The translations under genes and the position numbers were made by a program. Shown here one piece after another: positions 42,332 through 51,801 of a stretch of DNA of 64,000 nucleotides; the stretch's first letter is position 1; each line of letters begins with the position of its first letter. The notes below the pieces were generated by a model that searched no databases, had not been told where the DNA came from, and was given only the letters and a program-made list of their open reading frames with translations. The stretch is taken from contig JAWSVK010000007.1 of the NCBI GenBank assembly GCA_033851955.1, positions 62,001 through 126,000 on the forward strand, read 5' to 3'. Origin of the DNA: Profundibacter sp033851955 (GTDB taxonomy: Bacteria; Pseudomonadota; Alphaproteobacteria; Rhodobacterales; Rhodobacteraceae).

Positions 42332-43357
42332 ATGAGCGAATTCAAATTCATTGACTTATTCGCTGGGATTGGCGGCTTTCACCTTGCTTTGAAGTCTCTT
42401 GGTGGAAGTTGCGTTTTTGCCTCTGAAATTGATGAAAAGGCTCGAACCACCTATATCGACAATCATGGTGGCGTCGTTTCTGGTGATATTCGGCAAATTA
42501 CTGGACCAGAATTGTCGGATAGTCATATTGATGCCACTATCCCTGACCACGACATTTTGGCCGCAGGTTTCCCTTGTCAGCCTTTTAGTCTGGCGGGTGT
42601 TTCTGCGCGAAATCATTTAGGCCAATCACATGGCTTACTTGATGAAACTCAAGGCACACTGTTCTATGATATTGCGCGGATCGCGATGGTAAAAAGACCA
42701 GCAGCATTGCTGTTGGAAAACGTAGCAAATATTGTTGGTCATGATGGAGGGCGGACATTTGCGACCTTAAAATCAGTTATTGAACAAGAGCTTGGCTACG
42801 AGTTCCATTTCCGAATATTAAACGCACAAACACTTGTCCCACAACGTCGCCGTCGATGTTTTATTGTGGCGCTTCGAGATCCTATTGACGAATTTAAATT
42901 CCCTGAATTGGAGGGCGAGCCAATACCATTGCGTACAGCCCTAGAGGAAAACGTGGATGAGAAATATACAATTTCAGACCGCAGTTGGGAGGGGCACCAA
43001 AGACGCACGAAAAATAATTTGAAACGGGGGACGGGGTTCACTGCTTTCGAAGCCGATCTTAACCGCCCTGCTAATACTCTGGTAGCAAGGTATTACAAAG
43101 ATGGAAAAGAATGTTTGGTTCCGCAAGAAGGCAAAAACCCACGTTTCTTGACACCGAGGGAATGCGCCCGCCTTCAGGGGTTCCCAGAAGATTTCATGCC
43201 ACATCCAACGCGTTCGGTTGCATATAAGCAATTTGGAAATGCAGTTCCTGTACCGTTGGTCAGAGAAGTTGCGAATAGCCTTTTGAAACAAACATCAATC
43301 TTGAACGCGCAACAAAAAGAAATTCAAAAAGAAGAGTTATGCCAGATGGTGGGCTAA
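42332..43357 (+). CDS. C5-cytosine DNA methyltransferase (type II RM)
   Basis: 341-residue m5C methyltransferase. Motif I FIDLFAGIGGFHLAL at residues 6-20, catalytic PCQPFSLAG (motif IV) near residue 80, ENVANI (VI) near 129, QRRRRCFIVAL (VIII) near 170, then the target-recognition region, then LTPRECARLQGFP and QFGNAVPVPLV (IX-X). All catalytic motifs are intact. It would protect host DNA from the adjacent HNH nuclease. The recognition site is not readable by eye. A/T-rich codon use like the nuclease, unlike the chromosome. Confidence 0.93.
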   Translation: MSEFKFIDLFAGIGGFHLALKSLGGSCVFASEIDEKARTTYIDNHGGVVSGDIRQITGPELSDSHIDATIPDHDILAAGFPCQPFSLAGVSARNHLGQSHGLLDETQGTLFYDIARIAMVKRPAALLLENVANIVGHDGGRTFATLKSVIEQELGYEFHFRILNAQTLVPQRRRRCFIVALRDPIDEFKFPELEGEPIPLRTALEENVDEKYTISDRSWEGHQRRTKNNLKRGTGFTAFEADLNRPANTLVARYYKDGKECLVPQEGKNPRFLTPRECARLQGFPEDFMPHPTRSVAYKQFGNAVPVPLVREVANSLLKQTSILNAQQKEIQKEELCQMVG

Positions 43358-43362
43358 CCTTT

Positions 43363-43380
43363 ACCCCACCAAATCACCCC
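43363..43380 (-). repeat. Right half of an inverted repeat flanking the RM island
   Basis: ACCCCA-CCAAAT-CACCCC, the inverse of the segment at 41368-41382. It begins six bases after the methyltransferase stop codon and is followed by ordinary chromosomal sequence. Confidence 0.45.
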
Positions 43381-43447
43381 CCTCCCGACACATATCCGCC
43401 CAATTCTCATGTGATCCACGGTCCAAACCATATGGAGCGTGAGGATT

Positions 43448-44458
43448 ATGAAATTACAGGCCTTTGGATTTGCATTCATCGTGGCGGCAGCCGTGGGCGG
43501 CGTGGATTATTCCATGCAAGCCAAGGAAACAGACCAATCCTTGGGTTTGGCCGGTTATGTCGACACCATCACGGGACGCTTTGAGGCAGCCAATGAGGCG
43601 CGGGCGCGTAAGGCGCGGCAGGAAGCCGATGTCAAAACCCATTTGCCTGAGGCACCTGAGGGCTGGACCCGCAGCGCATGGGCCGAGACTGACGTCACAG
43701 CACTTGAACCGCAAATCGGTAACCAAACACGTTTTCAAAAAACGGCTCTTTCAGCGACGGAATTGGCCCCTATGTTGGGTGGCATGGCAGCGACGGATGT
43801 TCAGTTGTCCACCAAAATGCGCCGCACCACGATCTGGATCTATGAGCGTGGAGAGGAGATCATCGCGCTGCGCGCCATCTATACCAAAACCGGAGCCGCC
43901 AATCGGTTTCCGGGGATGGATGCCAAGATCAAATCGTTTAATGAACGCGGTATCAACAATGCCACTCCCTATGCATTTGTGCAGGGTATCGGGTTTGGCG
44001 AGGTCCAGCTAGATCGCAAGTTGACGGGGCCGGTGAAGTACCGTGCTTTTGCTACCAGCATGGGCACCAATGTAACGATTGGGGTGCGGGCTGTGGCGTC
44101 GGATGCCTCGATATTGGCGATGATGCAGGCGATCGATTATGATGGGTTGAACGGGATGCTCGATACTCCGTTGACCGGCGTTGGCAAGGATGCGCCACAG
44201 GTTAGCGCGGCGCAGGCGTTGGAAATGGCGGCACAAGCAATTGAAGCACGACGCGCCGTGTTGCTTGGCGATGAACCTGTTGCGATTGAAGAAACGGCCG
44301 AAGTTCAGGAGGCGTTTGTAGAGTCTGAAGTGAAAGCCGAGGTGGAAGCAGAGCCTGTCAAAGAGGTTTCGGTCGGTTTTAAAACGGTCTCGGGCTTGCC
44401 GGGTCAAAAGTGTGTTCGCAAATCCGGCAGTCGGTTTTGCGGCTCTGCTACCGAGTAG
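43448..44458 (+). CDS. Secreted protein of unknown function
   Basis: 336 residues. A signal-like segment (LQAFGFAFIVAAAVGGV) is followed by a charged region rich in Ala, Arg and Glu, then a compact middle domain (about 65-225) containing LPEAPEGWTRSAW and a C-terminal Glu/Val-rich linker (EETAEVQEAFVESEVKAEVE). It ends in a small two-cysteine motif GQKCVRKSGSRFCGSATE. I do not recognise the family. The ATG at 43448 opens the signal segment. A GTG at 43439 is an alternative. It borders the RM island, and its 3' end overlaps the convergent glycosyltransferase gene by 11 bases. Confidence 0.65.
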   Translation: MKLQAFGFAFIVAAAVGGVDYSMQAKETDQSLGLAGYVDTITGRFEAANEARARKARQEADVKTHLPEAPEGWTRSAWAETDVTALEPQIGNQTRFQKTALSATELAPMLGGMAATDVQLSTKMRRTTIWIYERGEEIIALRAIYTKTGAANRFPGMDAKIKSFNERGINNATPYAFVQGIGFGEVQLDRKLTGPVKYRAFATSMGTNVTIGVRAVASDASILAMMQAIDYDGLNGMLDTPLTGVGKDAPQVSAAQALEMAAQAIEARRAVLLGDEPVAIEETAEVQEAFVESEVKAEVEAEPVKEVSVGFKTVSGLPGQKCVRKSGSRFCGSATE

Positions 44459-45521
44459 GCAGCAAGCCCGCGATACCATTCAACAGGGTTTTGCTTGCGG
44501 TACCCAGCAAGTGATTTTGTGAAACCATATCACGTGCCGCTTTTCCACGGGTCCGAGCCAGCGCTCTTGATTGCAGCAGCTCGTCCAGCGCTTTGGCCAG
44601 CCCCGCCGCGCCCTTTTCAACGGGTACTAACCCGTCGGGCTGCACCACATCACGCACGCCCATACGATCTTGGGCGATCACCGGCACACCGGCTGCTTGC
44701 GCCTCTAGATAGACCATGCCAAAGGCCTCATTGATACCTGGCCAAAGCAACGCGGTCGCGTTGTGGTAGGCCGCGTTTAGGCCAACGCGATCCAATAGCC
44801 CCAAGAAATTCACTTGCGCCGTGAAGGGCTCAAAGAGGGCCTGGACGGCGGCATTGGCAGGGCCAGCGCCAGCGATATCTAACTGCCAATTAGAGGTGGT
44901 GAGCAACGGGAGGGTTTGGGCAATTAATTCGTAGCTGGCCATTTTGTCGCCCGCGCGAAACATGGCAACCGCGAGGATTGATTTGCTTTCTAACAGAGCA
45001 GCACGGGGCAGAGTTTTATCCGGTAAGAACGGGTGCAGCTTCGTCAATGTTTGATGCTGGGGTTTTAGGTTATCCAGCGCGGCAAAATCCCGATCCGTAA
45101 AGTAAAAGATTAAGTCAGCGTGGTTAGATGCGGCCTCAGCAAGGGCAGCAAATTTGGACCATGGGCTGTTCAGACGTTTAGGTGATCTCGTGGATTCGAT
45201 CAGGATATACGGTATATTCAACGCCCCGCTGACCAGCGGGCCAATGATGTCAGGGGCCTTATAATAGTTGTGGTAGGTGACCCATGCTTGCCATTTCGCG
45301 CCTTGGGCAATCAATCGCGCCGCCTCAGCCTCGGCTTGATCTTGCAAGGTGGCTTGCAGCGCGGCATCTCCTTTACCCTCGTAAAGGCGCAGTTCTGACA
45401 CCAAATCGATTTCAACACTGGCTCCAAGTGCTGCCATCAAAGCGCGGGCCATTTGGCGATCCCCCGAAGGCGTGGGGTGGCTTGGTGGTTTCATCGGTGC
45501 ATAGAACGCGATTGGACCCAT
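44448..45521 (-). CDS. Glycosyltransferase family 4 protein
   Basis: 357-residue GT-B glycosyltransferase, last gene of a three-gene operon. The N-terminal acceptor domain begins MGPIAFYAPMKPPSHPTPSGDRQ, matching GT4 starts. The donor-binding block is PGINEAFGMVYLEAQAAGVPVIA near residue 262, with the E-x7-E pattern. The ATG at 45521 has AGGA upstream, inside the end of the preceding gene. Two bases separate the genes. Probably cytoplasmic and membrane-peripheral, adding a sugar to an envelope glycan. Donor and acceptor are unknown. Confidence 0.85.
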   Translation of the reverse strand: MGPIAFYAPMKPPSHPTPSGDRQMARALMAALGASVEIDLVSELRLYEGKGDAALQATLQDQAEAEAARLIAQGAKWQAWVTYHNYYKAPDIIGPLVSGALNIPYILIESTRSPKRLNSPWSKFAALAEAASNHADLIFYFTDRDFAALDNLKPQHQTLTKLHPFLPDKTLPRAALLESKSILAVAMFRAGDKMASYELIAQTLPLLTTSNWQLDIAGAGPANAAVQALFEPFTAQVNFLGLLDRVGLNAAYHNATALLWPGINEAFGMVYLEAQAAGVPVIAQDRMGVRDVVQPDGLVPVEKGAAGLAKALDELLQSRALARTRGKAARDMVSQNHLLGTASKTLLNGIAGLLPTR

Positions 45522-45523
45522 GC

Positions 45524-46759
45524 TTAGTCCTGCCCACACATCTGACGCAATAATTTGTCCAGCTGGTTTATCCCCGGCATCATGGTGAAATCTTTTTTCA
45601 GACGGGCGTTGGCGGCCTCGGTCATTTGGGCGCGTTTTGCAGGGTTTAGGGCAAGGTTATAGATTGCCTCGGACAGCGGTTTTGGTGCGTCATCGGACAG
45701 GATCCCGTGAACGCCGGTGTCGATAAATTCGGGAATCGCCGAAACGGGTGTCGAGATAATCGCCAACCTCTGCGACGCGGCCTCCATCAATACGTTGGGC
45801 AACCCGTCGCGGTCACCAGATTTGGCGATGCGGCTGGGCAAGACAAAGATGTCGGCGGCGTGCATCCGTTCGATCACTTCGGGTTGGTTCATAGCACCAA
45901 GCCACTGAATGCGTTCCGAAATGCCTGCCGCATCCGCGCGATTTTGCATCTCAGTTTTCAGCTCGCCACCGCCGATATGGACCCATTGCCAATCCAGATC
46001 AGCAGGCAACAAGGCCAGCGCGTCGATCAGGTTGTCAAAACCCTTTTTTTCGACGAGCCGACCAACGGACAGCAGCTTGATACTGCCCTTGGGGGTGGCG
46101 GCGCGCTTGGGTGGTTCAGGAAAACGGGTCAGGTCAAGGCCGTGATAGATCAAATGCATCCGCTCTGGTATGTCGGCCAGTTCGCGTAAGTGTTTGGCAC
46201 CCGAACCTGTGCAAGTGGCCCCGAACGTTGCCCCATAAGTTGCGGCTGACAGTTTTTCACGCTTTTCCCATTCAGGTGATGTCCAGATGTCTTTGGCATG
46301 GGCTGAAAACGCCCAAGGCAGCCCACGCATGACGGCGGCATAACGTGTGACCGAAGACGGCGTGTGCATGAAATGCGCATAAAGGCCGAGCGTTTCAACG
46401 GGCATTTCAGCAGCCAAAACGCAGGCTTGCCCAAAGCGGCGGATGCGATTGCGGGTCTTGTCGCGGGCATAATCCAACCGCCACAAAGCACGGGCCTGTT
46501 TGTATCCCGCCAGTTTGCGAACCTTTAGATAAGCACGCAGTACACGAGCAGGTTCTTGGTGCAGGTATTCTGGCAAATAACGGACCTTGGCAGCAATTTT
46601 TTCATGCAGCGGGTGGGTCTTTTTGTCAGTCGGAAAGCGCAGCGACCAGATATCAAACCGCTGACCGGATTGTTCAAGCGCCAGCAATTCTTGCGCAATG
46701 AACGTTTCTGAAAGGCGCGGCCAGCCCTTGACGATCACCGCAAGAGGGGCGGCACTCAT
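45524..46759 (-). CDS. Glycosyltransferase family 4 protein
   Basis: 411-residue GT-B glycosyltransferase of the colanic-acid-type GT4 group. It starts PLAVIVKGWPRLSETFIAQELLALE, a signature of these enzymes. The C-terminal donor domain shows LLSVGRLVEKKGFDNLIDAL, LPSRIAKSGDRDGLPNVLMEA and VSAIPEFIDTGVHGIL. It overlaps the upstream COG4671-like gene by four bases and lies two bases ahead of the next GT4 gene. Together the operon could add two or three sugars to one product. Substrates unknown. Confidence 0.87.
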   Translation of the reverse strand: MSAAPLAVIVKGWPRLSETFIAQELLALEQSGQRFDIWSLRFPTDKKTHPLHEKIAAKVRYLPEYLHQEPARVLRAYLKVRKLAGYKQARALWRLDYARDKTRNRIRRFGQACVLAAEMPVETLGLYAHFMHTPSSVTRYAAVMRGLPWAFSAHAKDIWTSPEWEKREKLSAATYGATFGATCTGSGAKHLRELADIPERMHLIYHGLDLTRFPEPPKRAATPKGSIKLLSVGRLVEKKGFDNLIDALALLPADLDWQWVHIGGGELKTEMQNRADAAGISERIQWLGAMNQPEVIERMHAADIFVLPSRIAKSGDRDGLPNVLMEAASQRLAIISTPVSAIPEFIDTGVHGILSDDAPKPLSEAIYNLALNPAKRAQMTEAANARLKKDFTMMPGINQLDKLLRQMCGQD

Positions 46760-47955
46760 GTATTAATCAGTGCGTCTACACGGCCGCAAACATAATCCAA
46801 CCCATCCAACAATCCATTGTGGTGGTGCGCGGATGGTGGGTTTTGGGTGGGCAGACCACGGATCGCTTTGATCATTGCCGCTGGCGTCATGCCGTCGCGG
46901 TCCTCGTCTATCATGCGCGTCAGGCCCAGTTGTTCGGCCCGCTCGGCGCGGATGAATTGTTCGCGCCGTGGCACGGTGCGGGGCACGATCACGGCCGGTT
47001 TGTCAAAAGACAGAACTTCGCAAAATGTGTTATATCCACCCATACAGATCACCCCTTGGGCGCCAGCGAACAGTTGCTCGATCTTGGATTCAAATCCGAC
47101 GGTTTGCACACGGCCTGCCAATTTTTGGGCGCGGGCCTCAAATTCGACGCGGGTGTCACCTGACAAGAACGGGCCGTAGACCAGCACGGCCATTGGCGAC
47201 AGATCAGGGTCTTGCTCATAGGCCGACAAAACCAGATCTACCATTGCTTCGCCATCGCCACCGCCACCTGGAGTAATCAGGATATAGGGCTCGGAAATTG
47301 TCAGTGGCTCATCCCCGACTTCGCGTTTCAAATAGCCCGTCCAATGCATTCGGTCACGTACAGACTGGGGCAAGGGTAGCCCTTCGGTCGGATCATAAAT
47401 TGCCTTTAGACCGTAAACCCAGACTTCATCGTAGTAGTCTTCGATCGCCTGAATAGCCCCTTTACGGTCCCATTCCTCGGCCAGCACATCGGGTGAATCC
47501 AGTACATCACGCAGGCCCAAAACCACTTTGGTTTTGCCGCGCTGTTTCAGGAATTCCAGCGTTGGCAGTAATTCGCCGCGAAAGCCTGTGGATTCTTTGT
47601 CGACAATCAACAAGTCCGGTTCAAAATGCTCAGCCGCGGCCTTGATCAGCCCCGCCCGCAGCGCGGTTGTTTCATCAATATCTAAGCCCAAGGTCTGACT
47701 GATATAAGAGCCATCGGCCTTTTTGGTCACGCCGGGCAGGCGGATGTGGTCGACGTGTTTGGGAAAGGTGAAACGCCCTGCCACGGGTGAACCCGTCAGG
47801 ATGATCGCCGAGAGCGCGGCATCAGCTTTGGTGATCGCCCCGGCAATCGCGCGTGAACGGCGCAAATGACCCAAACCAAAAGTATCATGGCTGTAAAACA
47901 GCACACGAGGCTGGGTTGTGGTGGTGCGCGGTGGGGTGTGTAGTGTGTTTAACAT
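46756..47955 (-). CDS. Predicted glycosyltransferase, COG4671-like
   Basis: 399-residue GT-B-like protein distantly related to MurG/GT28. It starts RVLFYSHDTFGLGHLRRSRAIAGAI. Other blocks: VLGLRDVLDSPDV, WVYGLKAIYDP, MHWTGYLKRE, ILITPGGGGDGE and MGGYNTFCEVLSFDKPAVIVPR near residue 320. The same order of blocks recurs in the gene at 57780-58919, so the two are paralogues. The ATG at 47955 follows AAGGA. A TTG at 47982 is less likely. First gene of the glycosyltransferase operon. Biochemical role undescribed for most members. Confidence 0.75.
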   Translation of the reverse strand: MLNTLHTPPRTTTTQPRVLFYSHDTFGLGHLRRSRAIAGAITKADAALSAIILTGSPVAGRFTFPKHVDHIRLPGVTKKADGSYISQTLGLDIDETTALRAGLIKAAAEHFEPDLLIVDKESTGFRGELLPTLEFLKQRGKTKVVLGLRDVLDSPDVLAEEWDRKGAIQAIEDYYDEVWVYGLKAIYDPTEGLPLPQSVRDRMHWTGYLKREVGDEPLTISEPYILITPGGGGDGEAMVDLVLSAYEQDPDLSPMAVLVYGPFLSGDTRVEFEARAQKLAGRVQTVGFESKIEQLFAGAQGVICMGGYNTFCEVLSFDKPAVIVPRTVPRREQFIRAERAEQLGLTRMIDEDRDGMTPAAMIKAIRGLPTQNPPSAHHHNGLLDGLDYVCGRVDALINT

Positions 47956-48186
47956 TGCGCAGCATATGTCCTTGCAAATCAAAGCCGTAAAGCTGGGCGA
48001 CGATCCGACCAGATGAGCGATTATCTATCCATTAAGACATAAATTGCAATTGGAATCCGGTGGCACATCAGCGCGGGGCCGGAATTTGCGGCATTTTGTG
48101 TCTTAGATCACGGTGCCGCACGATGCAATTGCGTAAACACCGGTGGTGGCATACCATAGCCGCCTATCTGGATAGGGAATGGGTTT

Positions 48187-50643
48187 ATGATGCTACAACT
48201 ACGTGCTTTGTTTGCGATATGGGCCATTTTCATGGCTCTGGCACCCGCCCCTGTTTTCGCTCAACTGCTACCGAGCTTCCTTGATACTGAGACCGAAACG
48301 CCAGTGGAGGCAATCGAAACTGATCCGCTGGCCGAGATGGTGCGTCAGGCTTCTGAGACCGGAGCAACGGTCATTGTGATTGATCCACAGGGGCAATTTT
48401 CAACACAAGACGGTGCAGATGATGCGGCCCTTGAGCCCGAAAAAGCGGGAGCCTCTTTGATGGAGATGCAGGACGAAGCGGTCCAGTTCCGCAAAACCCT
48501 GCGTAAAATGCTGGGCCGCATGCCTGGTTCCTTTATCGAAGTGTCTTATATTTTGAGAGCGAGCAGTCCAGATGGCAAGATATCCACCTACTTCATCGCC
48601 TTGCTGTGGAGCTTGGCCTTTTTCAGTGCCGGAATGCTGGTGGAGCGCCAGCTTTATGGCAAGCGAATAGCCCGCAGATTTGTTGTGGCACGGGTGATGG
48701 AAAACCCCGTCGGATACAGTGATAAACTTCCGTTTCTTTTTTACCGCTTCTTTATGGGGGTGGTTGGTATTTTGGTGTCAATGGTCGTGGCCTATGTGCT
48801 TGGGGTCGCGATACTTGGTGAAGCGACCGACACAGCGATGCAGTTTACCTTTGCGGTGATATTTGCGGCCTATGCTGGCGTCCGTTTGATCACCTTGCTT
48901 TGGCGGATGATTTTGTCACCGTATCTGTGCCAATACAGGATCGCACATTTCTCAAACAAAGATGCCAAGAAACTCTATTATTGGGCCTCGGCAATGGCGC
49001 TTATTGACGTTTGGGCGATCGCCTTTGCCAACTGGGTGTCAGAGCTGGGCCTGAACTACGAGGTTTACGCGCTGATCTCATCGATCTTTGCACTGGTTCT
49101 TGCGTTGGTGAACATCCTAATGGTTATGATGAACCGCCGCGCTGTATCGCGGGCGATCCGCAACGGTAAACCCAGAGAAGAAACCAGTTATTCGTTGTTG
49201 CTGGTGTCCCGTTTGTGGGCCCCGCTTGTGATCGTGTATTTTGCGTATTCATGGGTTGAGCTGACCCGTGATCTGGTTCTAGAACGCCCAACTTCTGTGC
49301 CGTTGATTGCTGGTGCCTATGGCGTCGGCATAACGATTTTGGTGGTTTACGCCGTGATCAATTATGTCATCGAACGGATGTTCAAGCGAGCCCGTTTGAC
49401 ACGTAAGTTGAATGAGGAAATGGTAAAATCCAAGGCTGCCGCAAAAGAGGCAGCGGCCTTAACGGCCAAGGCCGAGGCATGGGCCGAAGGCGAGAGTATT
49501 TCAGACCGAACACATGCTGAAACCGTCGAAAACACGGCCGAGCCAGTCGACGCCATTGAAGAAAACAAATCCTACATCAAAGCAGCACATCCGTTGGCCA
49601 ACTTTGAGGATTTGGCGCGACGTGTGTCTGCAGTGTTGGCAATTGTCGCGGGCATGTGGGCATTTCTGAAAATCTGGGATGCCAACATGTCGATGATCAA
49701 CGACTCAATCTTTGATCGCGGCAGCGACGTTATCATCATCCTGTTTATCGCCTATATTGTCTATCACACGTTCCGGATCTGGATCGACAACAAGATTTTC
49801 GAGGAACAAGGCGAGATTGTCGAAGTCGACATAGGCGGCGAAGGCGGCGGTGAAGGCGGCAGCCGTTTGTCGACGCTTCTGCCCCTTTTCAAGATCACTA
49901 TAATGATCGTCATTTTTATTACGTTCGCACTGATCCTGTTTGCCGAACTGGGCATCAATGTCAGCCCCTTGTTCGCGGGTGCTGGTGTTGTGGGCTTGGC
50001 CATTGGCTTTGGTGCGCAAACGCTGGTGCGTGACATTTTCTCGGGCGTGTTTTTCCTGTTTGATGATGCGTTTCGTAAAGGTGAATACATTGACACGGGG
50101 GATGTCAAAGGCACGGTTGAGAAAATCTCTCTGCGCTCATTGCAACTGCGGCATCACCGTGGCCCGCTGAACACTATCCCGTTTGGCGAAATCCGGTTTT
50201 TGACCAATTTCTCACGCGATTGGGTGATCATGAAATTGCCGCTGCGGGTGACCTATGACACTGACCCTGAACGGGTGCGCAAGTTGATCAAAAAGTTGGG
50301 TCTCGAATTGTTGGAAGATCCGATCATCGGCCCTGACTTTTTGCAACCGCTCAAGTCGCAAGGCGTGATCGAGATGCAAGATTCTGCCATGATTATTCGG
50401 GTCAAGTTTATGACCAAACCGGGTGGGCAATGGATGACACGCAAGCGCGTGTTGCAAGATATCCGAGCCCTGTTTGAACGCGAAGGCATTAAATTTGCGC
50501 ACCGCGAGGTGACAGTGCGATTGGCCGACGGGGATGGAAAAGTTGCCGATCTGACACCTGCCCAAAAAGAGGTTGTGGCAGGCGCTGCATTGCAGGATGC
50601 AGAAACGGATCAGCAAGACGGCGGTGGTGGTGATGATCGCTAG
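48187..50643 (+). CDS. Large MscS-family mechanosensitive channel
   Basis: 818-residue inner-membrane channel that would release solutes on hypo-osmotic shock. A signal peptide (FAIWAIFMALAPAPVFA) precedes a periplasmic region, followed by about ten hydrophobic segments. A coiled, charged loop (about 400-455) and a glycine-rich linker GGEGGGEGGSR come just before the pore helices. The MscS core is GAGVVGLAIGFGAQTLVRDIFSGVFFLFDDAFRKGEYIDTG (key part VGLAIGFGAQTLVRDIFSG near residue 602), then the beta domain. Larger than E. coli MscS (286) and similar to MscK/YbdG-type extensions. Divergent from the glycosyltransferase operon. Confidence 0.9.
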   Translation: MMLQLRALFAIWAIFMALAPAPVFAQLLPSFLDTETETPVEAIETDPLAEMVRQASETGATVIVIDPQGQFSTQDGADDAALEPEKAGASLMEMQDEAVQFRKTLRKMLGRMPGSFIEVSYILRASSPDGKISTYFIALLWSLAFFSAGMLVERQLYGKRIARRFVVARVMENPVGYSDKLPFLFYRFFMGVVGILVSMVVAYVLGVAILGEATDTAMQFTFAVIFAAYAGVRLITLLWRMILSPYLCQYRIAHFSNKDAKKLYYWASAMALIDVWAIAFANWVSELGLNYEVYALISSIFALVLALVNILMVMMNRRAVSRAIRNGKPREETSYSLLLVSRLWAPLVIVYFAYSWVELTRDLVLERPTSVPLIAGAYGVGITILVVYAVINYVIERMFKRARLTRKLNEEMVKSKAAAKEAAALTAKAEAWAEGESISDRTHAETVENTAEPVDAIEENKSYIKAAHPLANFEDLARRVSAVLAIVAGMWAFLKIWDANMSMINDSIFDRGSDVIIILFIAYIVYHTFRIWIDNKIFEEQGEIVEVDIGGEGGGEGGSRLSTLLPLFKITIMIVIFITFALILFAELGINVSPLFAGAGVVGLAIGFGAQTLVRDIFSGVFFLFDDAFRKGEYIDTGDVKGTVEKISLRSLQLRHHRGPLNTIPFGEIRFLTNFSRDWVIMKLPLRVTYDTDPERVRKLIKKLGLELLEDPIIGPDFLQPLKSQGVIEMQDSAMIIRVKFMTKPGGQWMTRKRVLQDIRALFEREGIKFAHREVTVRLADGDGKVADLTPAQKEVVAGAALQDAETDQQDGGGGDDR

Positions 50644-50646
50644 CCT

Positions 50647-51801
50647 CTAGTCCTTGTAGGGGTCCAATGAATCGCGCAACCCGTCGCCAAGAAAGCTGAA
50701 CGCCAGCACCGTGATGATGATCGGCAGCATCGGGATCGCCGTCCACGGATAAATCTCGATCGAGGCAAGGTGTTGCGCGTCATTCAACATCACACCCCAG
50801 CTGACTGCAGGCGCCCGCAAGCCAAGCCCAAGGAACGACAACGCGGTCTCGCCTAGGATCATCGCAGGGATCGACAGCGTGGCACTGGCGATCAGGTGGC
50901 TTAGGAAATTGGGCAACAGATGTTTGTGTATTACGCGGGCTGGTTTGGCCCCCATAACTTCGGCGGCTTTGACGTATTCCTCTTCGCGTAGGGCCAGAAA
51001 TTTAGACCGCACGGCCCGCGCCAGCCCCGGCCAATCCAAGGCACCCAGTATCAGCGATATCATAAAGAACACAGCCACCGGCCCCCAACTGGCCGGCACA
51101 GCGGCCGATAGGGCCAGCCACAGTGGTAACTCAGGGATCGAACGCAAAATCTCGATCATCCGCTGTATGGTCCAATCAACCCGCCCGCCGAAATAGCCCG
51201 CTATACTGCCGAATGTGATGCCCAACAGGAATGACACCGTGATGCCGATCAACCCGACGGTCATCGACAACTGTGCCCCATACAAAATGCGCGAAAACAC
51301 GTCGCGCCCCAGCCTGTCAGAGCCGAATAAAAACAGCGTCGCACTTTTGGGGGCACAGACCAAATGGCGGTTGGTTTTGATCAAACCGGCCAAGCGGTAA
51401 TCGTCGCCCTCGCAGAAAAACGACAGCGGCATCGCTTTGGTTTTGTCGACACTATAGGTCCAGCGGTAGTTCACCAGATCGGCCTTGGCCTTGGTTGGAT
51501 AAACATAGGGGCCAACGAAACTGCCGTCGTGAAACAGGTGGATGCCTTGGGGCGGCGCATAAAGATAATCGGCGTTGCGTTCATTCGGGGTGTAGGGCGC
51601 GATAAAGCCCGCAAACGGCAGCAAAATATACCCGACCAGCAGGAAAACCCCCGCGATCAAGGCCAGCCTGTGCTTGCGAAACGCGCGCCAAACCAGCCGC
51701 CAATTGGCCATATCCAAATCGCTGCGTTCAATCGTGCTGAGGTCTTGGTCCTCATTATATGGCGCGTCAGATATGTAGCGCCCGTCAGGAAGAATGGCCA
51801 T
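50647..51801 (-). CDS. yejE: Oligopeptide ABC permease, YejE type
   Basis: 384-residue inner-membrane permease, last gene of a Yej-like importer. It has a cytoplasmic N-terminus, then a large periplasmic loop between the first two membrane segments, then the permease core with EEYVKAAEVMGAKPARVIHKHLLPN (the ATPase-contact EAA loop, key part YVKAAEVMGAKPARVIHKH) and ALSFLGLGLRAPAVSWGVML. The long loop is typical of YejE compared with DppC/OppC. It shares one base with the stop of yejB. In E. coli the YejABEF system imports microcin C and peptides. The natural ligand here is unknown. Confidence 0.9.
   Translation of the reverse strand: MAILPDGRYISDAPYNEDQDLSTIERSDLDMANWRLVWRAFRKHRLALIAGVFLLVGYILLPFAGFIAPYTPNERNADYLYAPPQGIHLFHDGSFVGPYVYPTKAKADLVNYRWTYSVDKTKAMPLSFFCEGDDYRLAGLIKTNRHLVCAPKSATLFLFGSDRLGRDVFSRILYGAQLSMTVGLIGITVSFLLGITFGSIAGYFGGRVDWTIQRMIEILRSIPELPLWLALSAAVPASWGPVAVFFMISLILGALDWPGLARAVRSKFLALREEEYVKAAEVMGAKPARVIHKHLLPNFLSHLIASATLSIPAMILGETALSFLGLGLRAPAVSWGVMLNDAQHLASIEIYPWTAIPMLPIIITVLAFSFLGDGLRDSLDPYKD

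Noticed and set aside
41470..43357. The RM island as part of a larger defence island
   Set aside because: Flanking genes are an ordinary dehydrogenase and a secreted protein. No further defence gene is adjacent.
48060..48186. Small gene upstream of the MscS gene
   Set aside because: The frame overlaps the MscS start out of phase, has no ribosome site and no recognisable sequence.
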